From positions 1 through 38,373 of the forward strand of contig JACQQM010000034.1 in NCBI GenBank assembly GCA_016207025.1: DNA of 38,373 bases, written 5' to 3'. Made by a program: the position numbers and the translations under genes. Positions 31,581 through 38,373 of the stretch are shown here, one piece after another. A model generated the notes under the pieces. It searched no databases. It had not been told where the DNA came from and was given only the letters and a program-made list of their open reading frames with translations. The first letter of the stretch is position 1, and the number at the start of each line of letters is the position of its first letter. This stretch comes from Nitrospirota bacterium. GTDB lineage: Bacteria > Nitrospirota > Nitrospiria > Nitrospirales > Nitrospiraceae.

Positions 31581-31590
31581 GGGAGAGGGG
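31540..31590. repeat. G/C-tract palindrome, fifth copy, extending a gene
   Basis: The C-rich arm (cccccaccccaaccctcccc) and G-rich arm (ggggggagggtaaggg type) flank TTCAA. The stop codon of the preceding gene (31578-31580) lies inside the right arm. Confidence 0.75.
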
Positions 31591-31631
31591 CGAAGGCCCG
31601 ATTTCCTCACGCCCTACGAGAGGATCTGAAG

Positions 31632-32807
31632 ATGCGTGCCTGTGTGGTTGGAGGATGGCTGCTGGTTGGCGTCGGTCTCCTCATCGGTCCCCATCCCCTT
31701 CTTGCCGTCGGTCCTGGCGGCGGCACCTTTTCCGGGGACGGCGGCCCGGCAACGGACGCGCGGCTCAACAACCCACGGGGGGTGGCGGTGGATCGCGCGG
31801 GGCATCTCTATATCGCCGACTCCAGCAACGACCGGATCCGCCGCGTGGATCGCCAGACCGGCGTCATTACGACGATCGCGGGCTCAGGGGACCGCGGCTT
31901 TGCCGGAGAGGGGGGATCCGCATTGGCAGCGAAACTGTACTTTCCTCATGGGGTTTCCCTGGATGACACCGGAAGCCTTTACATCGCTGATGCCGGGAAT
32001 CACAGGATCCGGAAAGTGGAGGCACAAACCGGTGTGGTTCACACGGTAGCCGGGAATGGGAAACGAGGGTGGAGTGGCGATGGCGGCCCGGCCGTGCGGG
32101 CCAGAGTCAGTGCGTCGCGCGGAGTGAGCGTCGGGCCCGACGGTCAGCTCTATATCGCCGACACCCAGAATGGATGCATCAGGAAAGTGGATCGGGAGGG
32201 ACGGATCACGACCGTTGTCGGCACTGATCCGAGGTTGGTGGAGCGTGGAGCCGCACCCAAGTACCTGTGGCACCCGGTCGGTGTCGCGGTCGGACCTGAT
32301 GGCCACATCTATTGGGCAGACGCCACCTTGAACCGGGTCAAGAAGGCCGACCAGAGTCGGATCGATCCCAAGACCAAGAGTGGGTGGATCACGATCGTGG
32401 CCGGCGGTGAGACGATGGGCTTCAGCGGCGACGGCGGCCCGGCGCGAGACGCCGAGCTTGGGGCTCCGGCGGCCCTGGCGTTTGACAGCAATGGGAATCT
32501 CTACATTGCCGACCATGACAACCTCCGCATCCGGCGTGTTGATGCCAAGACCGGGATCATCACCACGGTTGCGGGCAACGGACAGCGCGGACTCACCGGA
32601 GACGGCGGGCCTGCCACCGAGGCTGGCCTGAACGCGCCGGCGGGAATCGCGCTCGATGCCGACGACAATCTGTATATCGCCGATGCACAGAACCATCGCA
32701 TCCGCATGGTGTCGGCGGCGAGCGGGATCATCACAACGGTCGCCGGAAGCGGCCCGATCAGCGAAGGCCCGCCCACTGAAGGGCCGGTCGAGCAGTTCTT
32801 CCTGTAA
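31632..32807 (+). CDS. Exported NHL-repeat beta-propeller protein, paralog 2
   Basis: 391 residues; ribosome binding site gagagga, signal peptide ending near LLA-VG. Six or more NHL repeats follow the pattern seen at 26324 (GDGGPATDARLNNPRGVAVD, LYIADSSNDRIRRVD, ITTIAGSGDRGF). A distinctive central insert (HIYWADATLNRVKKADQSR, KSGWITIVAGGETMGFSGD) is shared almost word for word with the minus-strand protein at 35477. The last residues (GPPTEGPVEQFFL) have no repeat character. It probably is a ligand- or protein-binding propeller in the envelope. Confidence 0.82.
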   Translation: MRACVVGGWLLVGVGLLIGPHPLLAVGPGGGTFSGDGGPATDARLNNPRGVAVDRAGHLYIADSSNDRIRRVDRQTGVITTIAGSGDRGFAGEGGSALAAKLYFPHGVSLDDTGSLYIADAGNHRIRKVEAQTGVVHTVAGNGKRGWSGDGGPAVRARVSASRGVSVGPDGQLYIADTQNGCIRKVDREGRITTVVGTDPRLVERGAAPKYLWHPVGVAVGPDGHIYWADATLNRVKKADQSRIDPKTKSGWITIVAGGETMGFSGDGGPARDAELGAPAALAFDSNGNLYIADHDNLRIRRVDAKTGIITTVAGNGQRGLTGDGGPATEAGLNAPAGIALDADDNLYIADAQNHRIRMVSAASGIITTVAGSGPISEGPPTEGPVEQFFL

Positions 32808-32808
32808 G

Positions 32809-32922
32809 CCAATAGGCGCGGGGCTTAGGGCGCGAGGCTATGGGCTGACGAACTGTCTCAACGCCGAACCCTGAAGCTTGGCGTTGCCTATTGCCCCGGG
32901 CCTCTTGCCTCTCGCCTACGGG
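32809..32922. repeat. Palindrome of AATAGGCGCGGGGC words
   Basis: The left arm (ccaataggcgcggggc and following) and right arm (gcctattgccccgggc and following) pair at roughly two thirds of positions. Words resemble those at 11980. It fills most of the gap before the next gene. Confidence 0.6.
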
Positions 32923-32978
32923 TTGACCGGTTTCCGATTCGTCCTGTTGGCCGCTGCTCTTCTCACGTGGTGCGGAGA

Positions 32979-33770
32979 ATGCCCGTTCGACCCCGGATTA
33001 TTAGCGGCCTGGTGATGGCAGGGATTCTGTGGGCCGCAACCACCTCAGCAGAGCCCCCGTCTCTCGAGATTACCGGCAAAGACGGCGCCCCGATGGTCCT
33101 GGTCCCGGCGGGGGAGTTCACGATGGGACATGACAAGTGGGATGCCGATGAGAAACCGGTCCACCGTGCGTATCTGGACGTGTTTTATATGGATAAGTAC
33201 GAGGTCACGACTGCGCGGTATGCCATCTTCATGCAGCAGACAGGTCGCGAGCCACCCTCGAAGTGGAAGGATGTGAATCCGGCGACCGACGGGGAACGCC
33301 CGGTGGTTGGCGTCACATGGCATGACGCCGATGCGTACTGCCGCCATTATGGGAAACGCCTGCCGACCGAGGCCGAATGGGAGAAAGCGGCACGGGGGAC
33401 CGACGGACGGCTGTTCCCTTGGGGGAATGAGGAGCCGACCAACCGCCATGCGAACTTCGGCGTAGCCTGGATCGGTTACGAGACCCTCACCGTGGTGGGG
33501 GGCCTGGAGGCGGGCAAGAGCCCCTTCGGGGTCTATGACCTGGCGGGCAATACCTGGGAGTGGGTCGCGGACTGGTACGATAGAAATTATTACAAGAGCA
33601 GCCCGGACCGGAACCCGACCGGCCCCTCGCGCGGGGGGAGCAAGGTGCTTCGTGGGGGCTCGTGGTATAACATGCTCTATGACCTGCGATCCACGAACCG
33701 GAACTACTTCGCGCCGATAAATAGTTACTTCGACGTCGGCTTTCGGTGTCTCCAAGACAGCCCGAAGTAG
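32979..33770 (+). CDS. Exported FGE/SUMF1-like protein, paralog 4
   Basis: 263 residues from ATG 32979; upstream GTG is possible and no strong ribosome binding site is seen. A signal peptide ends near TSA-EP. The SUMF1 fold includes MVLVPAGEFTMGHDKWD, YEVTTARYAIFMQQTG, RPVVGVTWHDADAYCRHYG, KRLPTEAEWEKAARG, FPWGNEEP, DLAGNTWEWVADWYD, LRGGSW and GFRCLQD. The FGE cysteines are absent, as in the three other copies in this window. It sits between two NHL genes and a ThDP enzyme. Confidence 0.8.
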   Translation: MPVRPRIISGLVMAGILWAATTSAEPPSLEITGKDGAPMVLVPAGEFTMGHDKWDADEKPVHRAYLDVFYMDKYEVTTARYAIFMQQTGREPPSKWKDVNPATDGERPVVGVTWHDADAYCRHYGKRLPTEAEWEKAARGTDGRLFPWGNEEPTNRHANFGVAWIGYETLTVVGGLEAGKSPFGVYDLAGNTWEWVADWYDRNYYKSSPDRNPTGPSRGGSKVLRGGSWYNMLYDLRSTNRNYFAPINSYFDVGFRCLQDSPK

Positions 33771-33804
33771 CCCGTTCTTGAAACCGCTCGACCATGGTGG
33801 AGGC

Positions 33805-35397
33805 ATGCGGCTGGCTCCTTATCTCTTCCAACGACTCTTTGATCTCGGCGCCGCCCACGCCTTCGGCATACCCGGCGACGTCATTCTGCCGCTCTATGAA
33901 GCATTGGAGGAGAGCCCGATCCGTCCCATCCTGACGACCCATGAACCGTCCGCCGGCTTCGCCGCCGACGCCTACGCCCGCCTGAAAGGCATCGGGGTGG
34001 CGGTGGGGACGTACGGAGCCGGCGCACTCAACATGGTCAACCCGGCTGCGCAGGCCTATGCGGAGAAATCACCCGTGGTGGTCATCAGCGGCGCGCCCGA
34101 CATAGCCGACCGCAATCCGGACCTGTTGATCCATCACAAGGTGAGGACCTTCGACACCCAGCTTCGCATTTACGAGCAAGCCACTGTGGCCAGCGCGGCG
34201 CTGGAAGATCCGGCGACCGCCTACCGTGAGATCAATCGGGTGATCGAGACGGTGCGACACGAGAAGCGACCGGGCTATCTGGAGATTCCGCGCGACATGG
34301 TGTGGGCCGAGATTGCCGAGACTGCGGCCCGGCCACATTTTGCTCCGCGGCGGGATGCCGGGGCATTGGTGGAGGCGATGCAGGACATTACGGCCCGTGT
34401 GAACCGGAGCCGGAACCCGGTCATTCTGGCCGGGGTCGAGATCATGCGGCTGGGGCTCCGGGATCAGCTTATCCGGCTCGCTGAGTGCTACAACCTGCCG
34501 GTGGCCACGTCGTTTATGGGGAAGGCGGTGTTCCCGGAGCATCACCCAAACTTCATCGGGACGTACATGGGCGCGGCCGGGCATCCGTACTCCCGCCTGG
34601 TGGTCGAAGGATCGGATTGCCTCCTGATGCTGGGGGCCTGGCTGACCGACACCGAGACCGGCCTCTTCACGAGCGCGATCCCGCGCGGCACGCTGATCCA
34701 GGTTTTGGCCAACGAGGTGACCGTCAGTCGTCATCGATACGACCAAGTGGGGCTGGTCGAAGTTATGGACGCGTTGCTCGAGAGGGCTGAGATCAAGCCG
34801 CGGGAGTTTCGGAACGAGTACGTGCCGGAGCGGACTGAACCGCAAGACCGATCCCTTATCAGCGCGGTCTTTTTGGAATTAAGTCGTCTGGACGATCGGC
34901 GCTACGTATTCACCGTCGATGTGGGAGACTGCCTGTTCGGCTCAGTTGAATTGAACGCGGAGAACATCCTCAACCCCGGCTATTATGCCAGCATGGGGTT
35001 TGGTGTGCCGGCCGCCCTGGGCGCGGGGCTTGCGGCGCCGGACCGCCGGCCGGTGGCGCTGGTGGGGGATGGCGGCTTCCAGATGACTGGCATGGAGCTA
35101 GGGACCTTGGTCCGGTACGGCGTGGATGCGGTAGTGGTCGTGCTCAATAACGGGGGCTATCGGAGCCTCGAGGCGCTGGGTGCAGCCCGAAAGATCTGCG
35201 ATATTTATCCTTGGGATTATGTGGCAGTGGCGAGAGCCATCCGCGTTACGGGCGTGCGCGTACGAACGGCGGAGGAGTTCGGGTTCGCTTTACAGAAAGC
35301 GTGTGATCGCCAAGGGGTGTCGCTCATCGAAGTGGTCCTTGACCCCGGGGACATGTCGCCCACCCTCCGGAGGCTGAGCCGCAGGACTCCCTCATGA
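33805..35397 (+). CDS. ThDP-dependent 2-oxoacid decarboxylase-type enzyme
   Basis: 530 residues from ATG 33805, where the fold begins (YLFQRLFDLGAAHAFGIPGD); a TTG at 33778 would add nine. The cofactor-activating glutamate is E47 in HEPSAGFAADAYAR. The ThDP/Mg motif runs from G421-D422-G423 (GDGGFQMTGMEL) to N448-N449 (VVVLNNGGY). Overall it matches pyruvate, indolepyruvate or phenylpyruvate decarboxylases. The substrate is not determined by these motifs. It has no signal peptide and seems unrelated to the copper proteins around it, although it is on the same strand. Confidence 0.8.
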   Translation: MRLAPYLFQRLFDLGAAHAFGIPGDVILPLYEALEESPIRPILTTHEPSAGFAADAYARLKGIGVAVGTYGAGALNMVNPAAQAYAEKSPVVVISGAPDIADRNPDLLIHHKVRTFDTQLRIYEQATVASAALEDPATAYREINRVIETVRHEKRPGYLEIPRDMVWAEIAETAARPHFAPRRDAGALVEAMQDITARVNRSRNPVILAGVEIMRLGLRDQLIRLAECYNLPVATSFMGKAVFPEHHPNFIGTYMGAAGHPYSRLVVEGSDCLLMLGAWLTDTETGLFTSAIPRGTLIQVLANEVTVSRHRYDQVGLVEVMDALLERAEIKPREFRNEYVPERTEPQDRSLISAVFLELSRLDDRRYVFTVDVGDCLFGSVELNAENILNPGYYASMGFGVPAALGAGLAAPDRRPVALVGDGGFQMTGMELGTLVRYGVDAVVVVLNNGGYRSLEALGAARKICDIYPWDYVAVARAIRVTGVRVRTAEEFGFALQKACDRQGVSLIEVVLDPGDMSPTLRRLSRRTPS

Positions 35398-35399
35398 AG

Positions 35400-35526
35400 C
35401 AACAATCAGCCGTGAGCTTTCAGCGAAGGAACAAGCAGGGGCCACGAGCCTGTGATCGGCGGTTCTGAGCCTTCGGCTATCCGACGAAAAGCTGACCGCT
35501 GATGGCTGATCGCTGATGACTATTGG
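35400..35526. repeat. Palindrome of CAGC words at the convergent junction
   Basis: The left arm (caatcagccgtgagctttca) is the approximate inverse of the right arm (agctgaccgctgatggctga and following). It lies between genes pointing toward each other and could be a two-way terminator. The right arm is read as the last 15 or so codons of the minus-strand NHL gene. Confidence 0.65.
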
Positions 35527-36655
35527 TCAGGGGGGCCTCATCACTTAGACCGCCTCCGGCGACGGTCGTGATGATGCCGGTTGACGCCTCGATCTTACGG
35601 ATACGGTGGTTTTGGGCATCGGCGATGTACAGGTTGCCGTCAGCATCAAAGGCCAGTCCCGCCGGCGCGTTCAAACTGGCGTCCGTGGCTGGACCGCCGT
35701 CACCGGAAAAACCGCGCGTGCCATTTCCGGCAATGGTGGTGATGACGCCGGTCTTCGCATCCACGCGTCGGATGCGGACGTTGTTGTGTTCGGCGATGTA
35801 GAGATTCCCCTTGCTGTCAAACACGACGGCCGCTGGCTCCCCAAGCTCGGCTTCACGTGCCAGGCCGCCGTCGCCGCTGAAGCCCATCGTCTCGCTGCCA
35901 GCCACGATTGTGATCCACCCGCTCTTGGTCTCGGGATCGATCCGGCTTGGATCGGCCTTCTTCACCCGGTTCAGGGTCGCGTCAGCCCAATAGATCTGTC
36001 CATCAGGACCCACCGCGAGCCCGACCGGATGCCTCAGATTTTTCGACCCTCTCCTTCTCGGATTCGAGCCGGTGAGCGTACTGATCTGGCCATGTCGGTC
36101 CACTCGGCGAATGCACCCGTTCTGAGTATCCGAAATATACACAATTCCGTTCCCATCAACCGTGACGCCTCGAGGCGCAAAGAGCCCCGCGGCTGTCGCG
36201 GGTCCACTTTCTCCGTAAGCCCAAGTGTCTCCGGTTCCTGCAAGAGTGGAGACGGTGCCGATGGAGACATCGACCTTTCTGATGCGGTGGTTGCCGGCAT
36301 CGGCGATATACAGGTCGCCGACAGCATCAAGAGCTAGGCTATGTGGAAAATAGAGCTTCGCAGACAAGGCCGGCCCGCCATCACCACCGAAGCCGCGCTC
36401 GCCGGAGCCCGCGACGGTGGTGATGAGTCCTGTCCGGCGGTCGATCCGGCGAATCCGATCGTTGCTGGAGTCGGCGATGTACAGGTTGCCGGCCTGATCG
36501 ACAGCCACCCCTCGCGGGTTGTTGAGCCGGGCTTCCGTAGCCACTCCTCCGTCTCCGGCAAACGTCCCGCCTCCGCGGCCGGCCGCCATAGTTGACAGGG
36601 GAGCCAATACCAGCATGCCACTGATCAGGAGAGCCCAGGGCTTATATGTGCGCAT
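35477..36655 (-). CDS. Exported NHL-repeat beta-propeller protein, paralog 3
   Basis: 392 residues from ATG 36655 (RTYKPWALLISGMLVLAPLS signal region, cleavage near MAA-GR). The start is chosen for the signal peptide; the nearest good ribosome binding site (GAAGGAG) is further upstream. NHL repeats match the protein at 31632 closely, including the insert (QIYWADATLNRVKKADPSR, KSGWITIVAGSETMGFSGD). The tail SHQRSAISGQLFVG is translated from CAGC words. The pair of near-identical NHL genes on opposite strands, with the FGE-like and ThDP genes between, could recombine and invert that segment. Confidence 0.82.
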   Translation of the reverse strand: MRTYKPWALLISGMLVLAPLSTMAAGRGGGTFAGDGGVATEARLNNPRGVAVDQAGNLYIADSSNDRIRRIDRRTGLITTVAGSGERGFGGDGGPALSAKLYFPHSLALDAVGDLYIADAGNHRIRKVDVSIGTVSTLAGTGDTWAYGESGPATAAGLFAPRGVTVDGNGIVYISDTQNGCIRRVDRHGQISTLTGSNPRRRGSKNLRHPVGLAVGPDGQIYWADATLNRVKKADPSRIDPETKSGWITIVAGSETMGFSGDGGLAREAELGEPAAVVFDSKGNLYIAEHNNVRIRRVDAKTGVITTIAGNGTRGFSGDGGPATDASLNAPAGLAFDADGNLYIADAQNHRIRKIEASTGIITTVAGGGLSDEAPLTNSHQRSAISGQLFVG

Positions 36656-36709
36656 GGTCACACCGTACGTTGTTCTGTTCTCCTTCAAGCAAAGAGGACG
36701 GGCCAAGCC

Positions 36710-37144
36710 TTATCCATTTCCCCAAAAGAACTCGTCCCAATCCACGGTCTTGTCCCACCATTGCCTATGCCGCTTCACGTCATGCAGCGCCGGCGGGGTG
36801 ACCTGGTAACAATAATCCCAGATCGCGTCCGCGGCTTTGGCGCTGATCCCGCCTGCTCTGGCTTCCAGCATGTCCATGAAGCGGTTCATTGCCATATACG
36901 TCCTCTCGCGATCACCGTTCTCGTGGGAGCGTCGCACCAGGTTGAGTTGGTCCAGGTAGAGGTCAAACATCGCGGATTCCCCGTTGACGAGCGCGGTGCC
37001 CTGCTGGACCACGACGAACCCCGTCAATTGCTCAAGCCACCCTTCCCGTTGTGGCACAGACCCGGATTCGCTGTTCGCCGGAGTGAGGAGGATCGCAGCT
37101 ATCAGGCCTGTCAGAAAAATCCTATGGTTGAAAGCTGGTTTCAT
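36710..37144 (-). CDS. Small exported protein of unknown function
   Basis: 144 residues from ATG 37144, with GGAGGAAAG upstream. A signal peptide (FLTGLIAAILLTPANS-ES) precedes a mostly helical domain (LEQLTGFVVVQQGTALVNG, MFDLYLDQLNLVRRSHENGD, MNRFMDMLEARAGGISAKAADAIWDYC). The C-terminus has several histidines and tryptophans (HDVKRHRQWWDKTVDWDEFFWG). I do not recognise a family. It lies between the copper-site-like gene and the NHL gene on the minus strand, probably one transcript. Confidence 0.65.
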   Translation of the reverse strand: MKPAFNHRIFLTGLIAAILLTPANSESGSVPQREGWLEQLTGFVVVQQGTALVNGESAMFDLYLDQLNLVRRSHENGDRERTYMAMNRFMDMLEARAGGISAKAADAIWDYCYQVTPPALHDVKRHRQWWDKTVDWDEFFWGNG

Positions 37145-37268
37145 GGTTCTTTCCTCCGTGTCTGCTCGGCCTCCAGTGTCCGTTCCGGTAGCCCCACTGA
37201 CAGGCAAGGTTGGAAAAACAGGCGCGAAACGCGGTGGAGGCCGAGACCTGCGTTCCGCACCCGTGTGA

Positions 37269-37378
37269 GGGGACTGGCTCGCCGTCCGCGGCGTGCCTGT
37301 CCCCATTCCGGATCTGAACGGGGACAGTCGCCAGCCGGAAGGGACTTCGGCGAGCTCAGTCGAGCCGCGACAGTCCCC
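37269..37378. repeat. Two adjacent palindromes of GGGGACTGGC and GGGGACAGTCGC words
   Basis: GGGGACTGGCTCGCC (37269) pairs with GGCGTGCCTGTCCCC (37290) at 13 of 15 positions. GGGGACAGTCGC (37320) pairs with GCGACAGTCCCC (37367) at 11 of 12. The inner part, cttcggcgagctcagtcgag, resembles a dispersed element I have seen in other bacterial genomes. No gene is present in 37145-37403. Confidence 0.7.
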
Positions 37379-37403
37379 TCCGGCGCCGTCCCCGATCACA
37401 TTT

Positions 37404-37889
37404 TCACCGCCCGACATAGTAGATATGGCCCCCCAGATGCCGGTCCTTGTGCAGCGGGCACCAGACTCGGAAGAGTTGGTCCGGCCCCGTCAGGCGGGAT
37501 CCCTCAAACTGCGCGGTGCTCACGTTGATGCGCTTGGTCTCGCCCGGGCGGACCGTGACGCGAATCGGCTTCAAGTGATACACCATTCCCGGTTCTTCCC
37601 CAGGCGCCACGACTTCTGTGCTTTTTTCCGTCACCACCTCGAACATGCCCCGGACGGCGAAGGCGTGCTCCTCCTTCGTGGGGTTCTCCAGGATAAACGT
37701 CAGTCCATCCTTCAGGTCCTCTTGATCCATTATAAGTTGGTTGGGCTGCCAGATCGCATACTTCGGAGGCATCATCTCCGAGGCAATCCAGCGGAACTCG
37801 CCTGCCTGGGCCGTCTCGCCGGCAAATAAACCCGCGAGGAAGACGACGGCAAGCCCTACTGCATGGCTTATGTCTTTCCATCTCCTCAT
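37404..37889 (-). CDS. Exported protein with copper-site-like C-terminus
   Basis: 161 residues from ATG 37889 with AGGAGGACGTGCC upstream. A signal peptide (AVGLAVVFLAGLFAGETAQA-GE) precedes a beta-sandwich-like domain (LTFILENPTKEEHAFAVRG, LKPIRVTVRPGETKRINV). It ends in WCPLHKDRHLGGHIYYVG with C144, H147, H151 and H155, which look like a cupredoxin-type C-x2-H ligand set. This could be type 1 or another copper site. A second copy lies just upstream at the window edge, so it is one of a tandem pair. A copper-binding electron or metal carrier is inferred. Confidence 0.65.
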   Translation of the reverse strand: MRRWKDISHAVGLAVVFLAGLFAGETAQAGEFRWIASEMMPPKYAIWQPNQLIMDQEDLKDGLTFILENPTKEEHAFAVRGMFEVVTEKSTEVVAPGEEPGMVYHLKPIRVTVRPGETKRINVSTAQFEGSRLTGPDQLFRVWCPLHKDRHLGGHIYYVGR

Positions 37890-38074
37890 GGCACGTCCTC
37901 CTTTCTCACTGGATCTCGTTCATCTCACACTGACGATCCTGAGCGGGTGAGAGTTCGCGGCACGACTGTTTTCTGATGCTCACCTCCTTTCGTATGCCTT
38001 CCGTTCAAGACCTGCCGAGTCGTGTTTCACACCTTCAGCATATGGTCTTGCGTGATCGCGCACGACGACCTCCT

Positions 38075-38373
38075 TCACCGCCCGCCGACAAAATAGATAT
38101 GCCCACCCAGATGCCGATCTTTGTGAAGCGGGCACCAGACTCGAAAGAGCTGTCCCGGTCCGCTCACGCGGGCTCCCTCGAACTGCACCGTGCTCACAGT
38201 GAGGCGCCTGGTCTCGCCTGGAGGCACCGTGACGCGAATGGGTTTCAAGTGGTAGACCATTCCCGGTTCTTCCCCGGGCGCCACGGCTTCTTTGCTTGGT
38301 TCTGTCGTCATCTCAAACATGCCCCGGACGGCAAACGCGTGCTCCTCCTTTGTGGGATTCTCCAGGATAAACG
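38075..38373 (-). CDS. Exported copper-site-like protein, second copy (5' end outside window)
   Basis: The window cuts this minus-strand gene; about 99 C-terminal residues are present. From FILENPTKEEHAFAVRGMFE to the end (VWCPLHKDRHLGGHIYFVGG) it is nearly the same as the gene at 37404, so the pair arose by duplication. The C-x2-H-x3-H-x3-H end is unchanged. The two genes are 185 bases apart and face the same way. The start, signal peptide and ribosome binding site are not visible. Confidence 0.65.
   Translation of the reverse strand, partial: FILENPTKEEHAFAVRGMFEMTTEPSKEAVAPGEEPGMVYHLKPIRVTVPPGETRRLTVSTVQFEGARVSGPGQLFRVWCPLHKDRHLGGHIYFVGGR

Overview
The window is GC-rich, densely coded bacterial DNA with few gaps. 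My best guess at the source is a Nitrospirota-type chemolithotroph (Nitrospira-like). This rests on gene style: secreted copper proteins, NHL and formylglycine-enzyme-like proteins, an AhbD/NirJ-like radical SAM enzyme and a Crp/Fnr regulator with N-terminal cysteines. No rRNA or other phylogenetic marker is present, so the assignment is inference. I see no tRNA, rRNA or CRISPR array.

Layout. Positions 1-632 are non-coding and carry a sigma-54-type promoter at 397-411. The plus strand (633-35397) opens with a 1632-residue secreted multicopper oxidase of MofA/MnxG style. It is followed by a plastocyanin-like protein, two FGE/SUMF1-like proteins, a probable PHM-like type II copper protein, a 2-oxoglutarate oxygenase, a Cys-rich protein, an outer-membrane barrel, a radical SAM heme-type enzyme, a Crp/Fnr regulator and a hemerythrin. 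Next comes a two-domain multicopper oxidase with a string of small exported proteins: two tandem-duplicated pairs, two cupredoxins, an unknown and a second plastocyanin-like protein. Then follow a small membrane operon, a YhcC-type radical SAM protein, a complete insertion sequence (23412-24754), TPR, IPT and NHL proteins, a VOC-desaturase fusion, a TlpA-like thioredoxin, two more FGE-like proteins, a second NHL protein and a ThDP decarboxylase. The right edge is a minus-strand group (38373 to 35477): two copies of a copper-site-like exported protein, a small exported protein, and a third NHL protein closely related to the one at 31632. The strands converge at about 35400-35526.

How the genes may work together (inference). 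At least nine products are exported proteins with copper-site signatures. They are accompanied by a periplasmic thioredoxin, FGE-like and NHL beta-propeller scaffolds, TPR proteins and an outer-membrane barrel. This looks like an envelope copper-oxidase and electron-transfer assembly. The MofA/MnxG resemblance makes oxidation of Mn(II) or another metal a testable idea, but the sequence alone does not show the substrate.

A second, gene-independent signal runs through the window. Many gene junctions carry an imperfect palindrome built from a short word repeated with small changes, and the word differs from junction to junction. Several of these palindromes run into coding sequence and supply a signal peptide, an internal loop or C-terminal tails.
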